Below are positions 1-10,100 of a DNA stretch of 64,000 nucleotides, one piece after another. This stretch comes from a candidate division WWE3 bacterium RIFCSPHIGHO2_01_FULL_40_23 (GTDB lineage Bacteria > Patescibacteria > WWE3 > UBA101185 > 2-01-FULL-41-18). The number at the start of each line of letters is the position of its first letter. Position 1 is the first letter of the stretch. A program made the translations under genes and the position numbers. The stretch is taken from assembly GCA_001772615.1 (NCBI GenBank), contig MEUZ01000001.1, positions 1-64,000 of the forward strand. Direction: 5' to 3'. A model generated the notes under the pieces. The model was not told the origin of the DNA. It worked only from the letters and a program-made list of their open reading frames with translations, and ran no database searches.

Positions 1-3000
1 ACACTATCAGGATCTAATGTAAACAATACAGGATCACTTCTAGAGTTAAACAACACAGGAGGATCAAGTAACAATACCTCTCTCTACATTAAACACTACG
101 CTGATGGCACTGGCCCTGGTAACTTTGCATTACGTGTAGATGATGTATCGGGTGATACCTCTCCCTTTGTAATAGATGAACTGGGTAATGTAGGGGTTGG
201 AACAACAAACCCTGACAGTAAACTCCACACAGTAGGAGGAGATGTATATATAGCTCCAGATACAGGTTATACATTTAATAACCCTTCAGCTAATGAAGAT
301 CTATATGTATTTGGTAATGCTGAAGTAGATGGAATACTATACGCTGGATCTACTCCTGTAGCATTAACACTAGCTACAGGATTTATAGATGCTGATGCCA
401 TTACACTTACTACTACAGGAGGTACAGGAACAACTCTATCTAACTCCGGTCTAGAGGTAGTATCTGATGGTCTTACACTGCTTAAAGGATGCACTGATGG
501 TCAGATACTTAAGTGGGATAACACAGGTGAATTCTGGTACTGTGCCACTGACGGCGGGGCAAGCATCACAACCCTTCAGGACGCATACGGCAATGACGCC
601 GACGGGAGCAATGCCACAATCTCTCTCACAGCCGATGATGACTCACTCATCTTCAGAAACCCCGCCTCTTCAGGCACGGATTCAGCATACACACTTTTTA
701 TAGACCAGCTTAATACAACAGGAGCCGTCTCCGCACTTGACATAACCACGGCCTCAAACAATTCCGACGCCGTAAACTTAACAGCAAACTCAATTGATGG
801 CGAAACTGTTCTTGATATAAACGCCAACGGCATAACGAGCGGAAAAGGAATAAACCTCGCTTCAACATCAAACGGCTACACTTCCGGAAACCTTCTTAAC
901 CTTGCTTTAACCCAATCGGCTGCAACAGGAACAACTGTAGCGGGAGATATTTTAATAGCCTCCTTCTCCCCAACCTACTCAACCGCTGTAACATCCCCAA
1001 CTATTTCGGGTAGTGTATTTGATATTTCAAGGAGTGCCATTACAAACACGGATTTTGCCTCAACTTTAACAGTCTCCGGAGCCCTGGCACTTTTTTCAGA
1101 CTCTGCAACACAAACAACAGGCACCCTTACACACACAGCAAACGTTGTGGATGTAACACAAAACTACACGTCCTCTTCCGGAACAGCCCTCTATGTTAAA
1201 AACTACGGGGGCTCCTCATCCGCCTCATTTAGGGTGGACGATTCATCAGGAGATACCACCCCATTTTACATAGACGCTTCAGGAAACGTTGCCATAGGAA
1301 ACGCGACTCCTACCGCCGCGTTCCATATCTCAACAGCCGGAGCCGCTTCAACCCCCGCCCAAAGAATTGACGGTACATGGTTTACGGGAGGTTCAACAAC
1401 CACCACCAAGCCCCAGCTATTAATTGAACCCTCCGGTACAACCTCAACCAGCTGGTCAACTTCAGGCACGGGGCTTGGAATTAATGCCGCTACGGCCTTC
1501 GCAGGAAACCTTATTGACTTTCAGCAAAACGCCGTTTCAACATTCAAAGTCGCCGGCGTAGCCTCCGCCGTAAACGGGTTCACCTTCACAACAAGAGCAA
1601 CCGGGACAGCCCCCCAGTTAGCATCCTCCGGATCGGACACAAACATTGGCCTTGCGATAAATTCAAAAGGCACCGGATCAATCACTTTTACATCAGCCGC
1701 CACTACAGGTACAACCACCTCTTCGGCTTTCGTGCACACCAGTAATAGCATTACATCAGGAACTGGAAATTACTTCAGCTCTTCCACAATCAACACAGGA
1801 AAGCTGGTTGACATTAACACAGGTGCAGCCAACACTTTAACTTCAGGAACTTTGTTAAACGTTGAAAGTACAGCCACCTCCCTCACAGCGCCAGGCGCCG
1901 GCTCCGACGGCTCATTAGCTACATTTGACTGGACACCTGGATCATCCGCAACTGCAAGCGGAGATCTTTTCTCAATAAACATAGGCTCACTTGGAACAAC
2001 AACGGGCAATTTATTTAGCATTAAAGACGCTTCCTCATCCATATTTTCCGTTTCCGAAAACACCGTTACCTCAAACCTTCCTGCAACCTTCAACGCAGCG
2101 GGAGACGTGGCAGTGGCCTACGACCTAAACTTCACCAACCAGACTTCAAGCAACATACTCTCAAGCGGCCCCCTCTACATAACCGTCGGCGAAATATTTG
2201 AAAACAACGACCTGACATTAAAAACTTACGGAACGGGAGATTTAATACTTGACACACCCGGCGGAGTGACGCTAATACAAGCACAAAACTGGAACATAGC
2301 AAACAGTTCGCCTACTTCGCTAAACATAGAATCCGGTCTTTTGAATATAGACACTTCAAACACAAGGGTCGGTATTGGCACCACAGCCCCCTCTACTCTC
2401 CTTGATGTTCAAGGAGTAATTCAGGGTAACTTTGCCGACTCCTCGGCTACAACATCGCTATGCGCCTCCGCAAATGCAACAAGCGATACTGACATAGTTC
2501 AGTGCACAGGTGTTGACTACGGCGAGTACACTCCTTCCTCAGGAACAGTAGAACAAGGCGACCTTCTTTCTCTTTCTTCAGGTGACCCAACAGAAGAAAA
2601 AGCATTCGCAGTAAAGAGGGCATCTTCTGAAAACATAAACCTGTATGGCATTTACTCAACCGCAGGCATTTATATTGGAAAGGAAAAAGACGAAACTTAT
2701 ATTCCGGTTGCTCTTTCGGGAAGAGCACCTCTAAAAGTTTCCCGTGAAGGCGGGGAAATTAAAAAAGGAGATCGGCTTACTTTTTCATCAAAAGCGGGAG
2801 TAGCCAAAAAAGCGACCGAAAAAGGGTACACAGTAGGTATGGCTTTGGAAGATTACGACGGGAGCTTTAAAATCTCCCAGGGCGTTGCCGAGCAGGAGAA
2901 GGCTTTATATGACTTTAAAGGCGTGGTAATTCCACCACCTCCTTCAGGCGTAGGAAAGATTCTGGTTTTTGTAAACGTCGGATGGTATGACCCATCAGCA

Positions 3001-3993
3001 TTTGCGCTTGAGGTAACAAACTCGGGAAGCTTAGCTGAAAGTCAGCCTGCCACTCCAAACTACACCACAGAACAATTAAACAAAAAATTTGAGGATATTG
3101 ACAGAACGATAGGTTTAAACACGCAGTTAACTTCAGAGGAAATAATAAAAGGGGCGGAAACTTCACAGGAAAATAAATTACTCGGGCTAAAAAACGAAAA
3201 CATGTCACAGGATGCGGAAATTGCCGCCATTAAAGACCGTGTTATGCTGCTTGAGGAGAAGCTAAACGTAGAAGAAGCTTCATCTTCCGCCGAGTCTTCT
3301 GAATCCGCAAATCCCACCTACTCTACCGAAACTTATGATCTTCAATCACAAATAGATTCTCTTAAACAAACGATTGATATTCTGGTTTATGAATCAACCG
3401 CGGGTGCAAGGGAGTCAAGCCCATCAGCTATCTTAAGCCCCGATTCAGTAGTTAACAATCTTACTGTTGAAAATCTTCTTAAAATTCCCGGAGACCTGCA
3501 AGTAAGCGGGAAAACATATCTTGCCCAAACCAATATCGCTGGTGTATTCACAGTCGGGTTTATAACAATTAACGATTCGGAGGCTTCCATAAACTCAATA
3601 TCGGAGCCTCTTAAAATCCAGAACAATTCCCTTGCGGATATTGATATCTTTAACGGAAAAGTAAGATTTACTGCAGACGGAAGTCTAACATTATCTGAAA
3701 CTATAAAGGCCAAAAAGGTAGAAGCAAAGAAAGTAACCGCCGAGGAGTACAGTGTTAAAAGCTCATCAGCAAATGTAGGCAGTGGGGTGCTTAAGGCTGG
3801 AGATTTGGTTGTCTCAATAGGATCAAGTGCTATTAAGGAAAGGTCAATTGTGTTTACGGCACCCACAAGCCCAACGGGGGGTCAAAGCCTGATAGTAAGC
3901 GCCAAGAAAGAGAATGGGTATTTTGAGGTTTCAATAGAGAGAGCGTTTGACAAAGACATTAGCTTTGACTGGCTGATAGTAAATAAGGAGTGA
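1..3993 (+). CDS. Giant fibre-like surface protein, 5' end outside the window
   Basis: The reading frame is open from base 1 without a stop to TGA at 3991-3993, giving at least 1330 residues; the first visible ATG (1147) is internal and the true start lies upstream. The protein is Thr/Ser/Gly/Asn-rich and repetitive. Tail-fibre/adhesin-type motifs such as VGIGTTAPSTLLDV recur (near codons 68 and 790). Around codons 838-960 there is a conserved-looking module with GEYTPSSGTVEQGD, VALSGRAPLKVS and GMALEDYDG, of a type I know from CPR surface proteins. Codons ~1020-1130 look like a coiled coil, followed by a beta-rich C-terminus. I infer an exported trimeric fibre or adhesin. Base composition changes sharply near 540. 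The next gene starts 125 bp downstream on the same strand. Confidence 0.75.
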   Translation, partial: TLSGSNVNNTGSLLELNNTGGSSNNTSLYIKHYADGTGPGNFALRVDDVSGDTSPFVIDELGNVGVGTTNPDSKLHTVGGDVYIAPDTGYTFNNPSANEDLYVFGNAEVDGILYAGSTPVALTLATGFIDADAITLTTTGGTGTTLSNSGLEVVSDGLTLLKGCTDGQILKWDNTGEFWYCATDGGASITTLQDAYGNDADGSNATISLTADDDSLIFRNPASSGTDSAYTLFIDQLNTTGAVSALDITTASNNSDAVNLTANSIDGETVLDINANGITSGKGINLASTSNGYTSGNLLNLALTQSAATGTTVAGDILIASFSPTYSTAVTSPTISGSVFDISRSAITNTDFASTLTVSGALALFSDSATQTTGTLTHTANVVDVTQNYTSSSGTALYVKNYGGSSSASFRVDDSSGDTTPFYIDASGNVAIGNATPTAAFHISTAGAASTPAQRIDGTWFTGGSTTTTKPQLLIEPSGTTSTSWSTSGTGLGINAATAFAGNLIDFQQNAVSTFKVAGVASAVNGFTFTTRATGTAPQLASSGSDTNIGLAINSKGTGSITFTSAATTGTTTSSAFVHTSNSITSGTGNYFSSSTINTGKLVDINTGAANTLTSGTLLNVESTATSLTAPGAGSDGSLATFDWTPGSSATASGDLFSINIGSLGTTTGNLFSIKDASSSIFSVSENTVTSNLPATFNAAGDVAVAYDLNFTNQTSSNILSSGPLYITVGEIFENNDLTLKTYGTGDLILDTPGGVTLIQAQNWNIANSSPTSLNIESGLLNIDTSNTRVGIGTTAPSTLLDVQGVIQGNFADSSATTSLCASANATSDTDIVQCTGVDYGEYTPSSGTVEQGDLLSLSSGDPTEEKAFAVKRASSENINLYGIYSTAGIYIGKEKDETYIPVALSGRAPLKVSREGGEIKKGDRLTFSSKAGVAKKATEKGYTVGMALEDYDGSFKISQGVAEQEKALYDFKGVVIPPPPSGVGKILVFVNVGWYDPSAFALEVTNSGSLAESQPATPNYTTEQLNKKFEDIDRTIGLNTQLTSEEIIKGAETSQENKLLGLKNENMSQDAEIAAIKDRVMLLEEKLNVEEASSSAESSESANPTYSTETYDLQSQIDSLKQTIDILVYESTAGARESSPSAILSPDSVVNNLTVENLLKIPGDLQVSGKTYLAQTNIAGVFTVGFITINDSEASINSISEPLKIQNNSLADIDIFNGKVRFTADGSLTLSETIKAKKVEAKKVTAEEYSVKSSSANVGSGVLKAGDLVVSIGSSAIKERSIVFTAPTSPTGGQSLIVSAKKENGYFEVSIERAFDKDISFDWLIVNKE

Positions 3994-4030
3994 GGGATTT
4001 ATTTGCCATCCCTTCAGTCAGCTGACGGAC

Positions 4031-4112
4031 TGATCCTGAATTAAATTCAGGATGACAAGGATCGAACCGAACATGACAACCAACCTGTCATTCTGGCGAA
4101 AGCCAGAATCTA
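4031..4112. repeat. Dispersed palindromic (REP-like) elements
   Basis: Two short palindromes sit between the giant genes: one with arms ATCCTGAAT/ATTCAGGAT, one reading GTCATTCTGGCGAAAGCC followed by AGAATC. The second form returns near 28415 and 44730 in nearly the same letters, so these belong to one dispersed family. Confidence 0.7.
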
Positions 4113-4118
4113 AAAACA

Positions 4119-7100
4119 ATGACCGAACTAACAAGATTTGAAAAAATAAGAAAAATAAACAGAGCCTACAGAAAGGCGGCTTCTTTTATTCTTGGCGTTT
4201 TTGCCATAGTCATTCCCATTCTTTTCCTTTTAAGGCTTGGGAATAAGGCGGAGGCCGTCTGGTATGACGAGTCATTTTCATATAGAACAAGCTTAACAAT
4301 AGGAAACAGTGGAGCTGCGGACGCAAACAAAAAAGTAAAGTTTGATATTGACACGGCACCACTTATCGCGGCGGGAAAGATGCAGGGAGACTGTGGGGAT
4401 TCAAGATTTACTGATATAAACGGCAGGGTGTTGAGATATTTTATAGATGTAAACGGTGGAGCCTGTGACGGCGCCTCAACGGATTACTATGTTTTAGTAC
4501 CAATTATCAATTCTGGCAACACCGTCATTTACCATTATTACGGAAATCCGCAGGCCGTAGACGGGACCGAAAACTCCCAGTTTTCTGAAGCCACCTTCTC
4601 CCCTACTTCAGGCCCAACTGCAGGCAGTGAAGAAAAATCACAAGGCCCAATTTCCTATTGGAAATTTGATGAAGGCTATGGAACAACAGTGCAGGACTCA
4701 ATGCCTGCAAGAAATGATTTTTCCGTCCCCACGCCTACAGGAAGTGTTGTCGGTTTTGAACAGCAGATTAATATCGTGGATCAAAACTACTTCACAAGGG
4801 AAACAACCGACTTTCCAACCGATAATTCGCTGGGTCTTATACACTGGACTTCCTCCTCCTACCCCGGGGCAACCGTGTATTTTGAAGGCGTAGCTAGAAG
4901 CGGTACCAATGGTGGTCCTGGGCATGTAACACTTTACGACTCAAGCGGTAATGTCGTTACCGGCACTCACCTATTATTTAATGGCACATCAATAACAAGG
5001 GTAAGAAGCGGGGCAATAACCTTAACTGACAATACGGATTACACTGTAAGAGTGCGCTCAGTCGGATCAACAGAGTTTGTTGAGATTAATGCCGCGAGGT
5101 TAATTCTAGTTCAATCTGACCCAACCAAAATAACAGACACCGAAACACAAATAGAGCTTGGAAACTCCGAAGGAACATCAGCAGGAAGTTATTCAACAAT
5201 AGACCGAAAGAAGATATATAACTATGACTCAACCAAGTTTACCCCCGCTCCTACCGCTTACATAGACGCAACCGTAAGAGCTTCAAAACCAAAACTTGAA
5301 CAGCAGATTAATATCACAACACAAACCTTTTACACACTAAGCACAAGTGAAGTTCCTACAGACAATTCACTTGGCTTGGTTCATTGGACAGCTTCCTCTT
5401 ATCCTGGTGCAACCGTGTATTTTGAGGCCGTTATAAAAAATAACCAAGCCTCCAATATAACAACCGCAAGGTTATATGACTCCGCAGGAAACGCAGTTTC
5501 AGATGGCGTGGTAACTACACCCAACGCAAGCTATACAAGGGTCAGAAGCAGTCCAATAACCCTTACCGACAATACTGACTATACCCTTAGAATAAGCACA
5601 AACGGCTCCAGCGCCTCTATCAAAGCCGGGCGTCTAATAATAATCCAATCAGACACAACCAAAATTACAGACACCGAAACCCAGATAGAACTTGGAAGTC
5701 CTGAAGGAACATCGGGGACAAGCTATTCATCACTTGACAGAAAGAAGATATATAACTATGACTCAACCAAGTTTACCCCCGCTCCTACCGCTTACATAGA
5801 CGCAACCGTAAGAGCTTCAAAACCAAAACTTGAACAGCAGATTAATATTATTGATCAGATCTTTTCAACAACTTCAGCATCGGATACGCCTACCGATAAC
5901 TCCCTTGGTTTAGTTCATTGGACATCCGCTTCCTACACGGACGCTACGGTGTATTTTGAGGCCGTGATCTTAAACACACAAACGGGAGCCCTAACAACCG
6001 CTACCCTTTACGACAATGTCGGGGCCGGTAGCGCGGTTGCAGGGGCGGTTGTAAACACAACCTCCGCTGGCTACACACGAGTAAGAAGCGGGGCAATTTC
6101 ACTAACTAATAACACAAGCTACACTGTAAGGATAAAAGCATCAGGGTTTACGGCAAGAATCAAAGCAGCAAGGCTTATAGTTATTCAAAGTGGTGCCACT
6201 AAGCTTACCGATACCGAAACACAAATTGAGATAGGAAATAATGAAACATCAACAGCCACATCAGACACACAGTTAACTGATAAAAAAATTTACCGCTACG
6301 ATTCCTCAAAATTCACCCCCACGCCAACAGCATATTTTGAAGCTACTCTTTCAAATGACACAGCTGATCAAACAACCTATGCTTCCCTTTATACCGACGG
6401 TTCGTCGTGTACCACTCAAGTCTCCGGAAGCGAAGTAACCGTAGTTGGAACAACATGGACAAGGATAAGAAGCGGGTCTATCACACTTTCAAGTGGAACT
6501 GATTACATGGTGTGTGTCAGGGTGTCTGCGAACACGGCCAAAATTGCTAATGCCAAAATCATTTTGGTTCAGTCGGACTCAAACGGAATAACAGCCGTTG
6601 AGATTGTGCATCAGTATTTAAACACACTAAACACAACTACAGACGGCTTCTTCACAGTCAGAACATACTTTAACAGATTGGAGCTTGTCAACTTTGGTGT
6701 TTACCCCTCAATATTTTTCGAGGCAACAATGAAGATAACATCAGGCACCGTTCAGGCAAGACTTGGCCAATTGGAAGGGGGAAATATTGCACTCACAAAT
6801 ACTACAATCACAACAACCGCAACATCATACACCAGAATAAGGCATCCAACAGACTCAGTTAAAGATCTCCCACAAACAGGAACCAACATTGATCTTCACA
6901 CGTTCAGAACGGGAAGCGGAACCGGCTCCCTATCTACGGCATGGCTTATCATCCAGCTCTCAAACATACCAACTTCAGGTGGTACAGGATATGTGCAGTT
7001 GTATGATGATACCACACCAGGAGCAGTGTCGGGATCAGAAGTAACTACAAACAGCGTGGATTTTGTTAGGGTAAGAAGTACAAGCTTTTCTTTAACTACA

Positions 7101-10100
7101 GCCAAAAACTATGTAATACAGATAAAATCGGCAACTATCGCAAACGCTAAACTTGTTCTAGTTCAATCAGCAGCGGGGGGTATTACTGCGGTTGAGCTCA
7201 TCCATGACCAGATTAACACCATGGAAATAGAGCAATCACAATTAGGGATTAACCACGATTTTCTCAACGAATTCAACTTATCAAACTTTGGTGTTTATCC
7301 TTCCATCTATTTTGAAGCTACCTTTAAAACTACTTCAGGCACGGCCACATCTCGCATAATGAACAGATCTTCAAGTAATCTAATAACTGGAGCTTCAGTA
7401 ACAACCACAAGCACTTCTTATGAAAGGGTGAGAACATCATCGGAACTCGCAATAGACTTTCCTCAATCGTCTAATGAGATAGATACTAACATGATTGTAT
7501 CTGGAGGAAACATTACAAACACTACCACCATCTCGCGCCTTGTAATCCAACTCTCAAACATACCAACTTCGGGAGGGACAGGATATGTACAGCTTTATGA
7601 CGAGTCAGCAGTAGGAGCGGTAGCTGGTTCCGAAGTAACTACAAACAGCGCGGATTTTGTCAGGGTAAGGAGCGGAAGTTTTACGTTAACCAGCGGAAAT
7701 AATGTAGTAATACAAATAAAATCAGGAATAATTGCAAATGCCAAGCTTGTTCTTGTCCAATCTGCCGCAGGGGGTATTACCGCGGTTGAAATGGTGCAAC
7801 AATACATAAATACGCTCAACACTACTACAAGCACAAGCTATGTTGACCAGGATTACTTGAATCAGTTTGATCCAGGCAATTTCAAAGGCGGAGGGACCTT
7901 TACCTATTTTTATGAAGGGACTATTAAAACAACTGCCGGAACCGCTTACTCGCAGTTAAGAAATGACACGGATGCGGCCGCCATAACGGGGTCGGAAATA
8001 ACAACAACGAGCGTTTCCTACGTTAGAGTTAGAAGCGGGAACATCACAGCAAATATGCCGGCCTCGGCCAAAAATATGGACGCGCAACTTCATAATTCAG
8101 CTTCCACCAACACAACCTCATCTACTTCAACCTGGCTTATCATTCAGGCGGCAAGTCTGTCAACAACCTCCGCGACGGCTGTAGCAGCGGCCTGGAAGCC
8201 AGAAGACTTATGCTTATCGGGAAAATGCCTTCAGTTTGACGGGGTCGGAAGCTCCCTCTCAAAAACCTATTCATCTGACAAAGAGCTTGATCCGGCAACG
8301 GGGAGCTTTTCGGTATCAGCGTGGTTTAGACACTCATCAATCTTGTCAGGTCCGGATATGATTGTAGCAAGGTACTCAAGCGCCGGCTTTAAGGTTTACG
8401 CTTCAGGATCGGGCGTGTGTTTTGGGATAGATGATGATTCCTCATTTGGACCTGATGATGATGCCTGTTCATCAAACTATTATAATGACTCAAACTGGCA
8501 CTTTCTAACCGCGGTAAAAAATGGGACTACAAGCATAACTTTGTACATTGACGGCGCCCAGGTTGACACTCAAGGCTCGCTTAACGCAACCGGATCGTTA
8601 TCGGGCTCTTCTCCTACCTTTTACATAGGGGTTGATTCCAATGGCACCTCCTATCCCTGGGACGGTTTTCTGGACGAAATAAAATACTACAGCTACGCAA
8701 GATCTATAGCGCAGGTAAAATCCGATTACGCGGCGGGTCTTGCCAAAGCCAGTGTACCCGAAGGGACATCTGTTACACTGGGTTCACCTTCGGGAAGCAC
8801 CAACACTCTTTCAAACGGCCTTGTAGGGTATTGGAAAATGGATGAGTCAAGCTGGAACAATGACTGCTCCACATCAACCGTAACCGATTCTTCAGGTAAC
8901 GGGGCGCATGCAATGGCTTGCCCTGCCTCAACTGGCCCCACAGGCAACGCAGCGGGAAGATTTTTCAGAGCAGGGAATCTTGACGGAAGTAACGATTATC
9001 TTGAAACAGACAACATGCAACTTCCAACAAGCGATTTTACATACGCTGCATGGGTCAATCTTGATGACAATACCGATGAGGCTATACTTATGGTCTCAAA
9101 CAATGAGGGGAACGAGAACGAACTTGTTGTGGAAGTGGGTATTGCCACCAACGCAAAGGTAGGAGTTTGGGTTGATGGGGCCACAGGCGCTAATCTTATC
9201 TCTACAGGAAGCGTGTCAACAGGAGCCTGGAATCATATAGTTGTTACCAGAGCCAAAGACAGGATACTCGTATACATTAACGGCATACAGGATTTGACAA
9301 CTGCCAGCGTCTCCGGAACTTTAAGTTTCAGCGGCTGCCAGCTTCTTATCGGGACGGAAGCGGACAGTGCCTGCGCTGGATCGCTTGGAAACTATATGGA
9401 CGGAAAGATAGATGAAGTTAGAGCATATAACAGAGCGCTTTCATCAAAAGAAGCAAGAGAGCTATATGATTTCGGAACGGGGGCAGTAGCCTATTACAAA
9501 TTGGATGAAAAAACCAGCTCACTAGCCTACGATACAAGCACTAACGGAAATACAACTTCAACTTTTACCGGAAACACAGCCTGGGACGTGGGAAAATTCG
9601 GATCAGGGCTTAGTTTTGACGGGAATGACGACGTGGTAAGAGTTGTAGAATCGTCAACAACCGATCTTGGAGCAACAACAGAGTCATATTCGGTTTCAGC
9701 CTGGATTAAAACTACCATGGATTACTCATCAAATGGTTCGGTGTTTTCTAAAAATGACGGCACAGGAGCCTACCCGTTTGATTTGTATTTGAACAGCTCC
9801 GAGTTTGCCTGCTTCCAGATAAGCGACGGAACTAACACACCTTCCGCTTGCGGTTCAACCGCCTTAAACGACGGAAACTGGCATTACCTGACTGGTATAA
9901 GAGACACCGTAACGGATAAAGTTTACATTTACGTTGATGGCACCCTTATCAACTCCGCCACAGATACAACAACCGCAACCGCCGCCAACGACGATGACCT
10001 CTCAATAGGAAATGCGGGAGCCTCTTACACCGGGGCCGATTTTAACGGAACTATAGACGAGGTCAAGTTTCATGATCATGCAAGGAGCGCAAAACAGATA

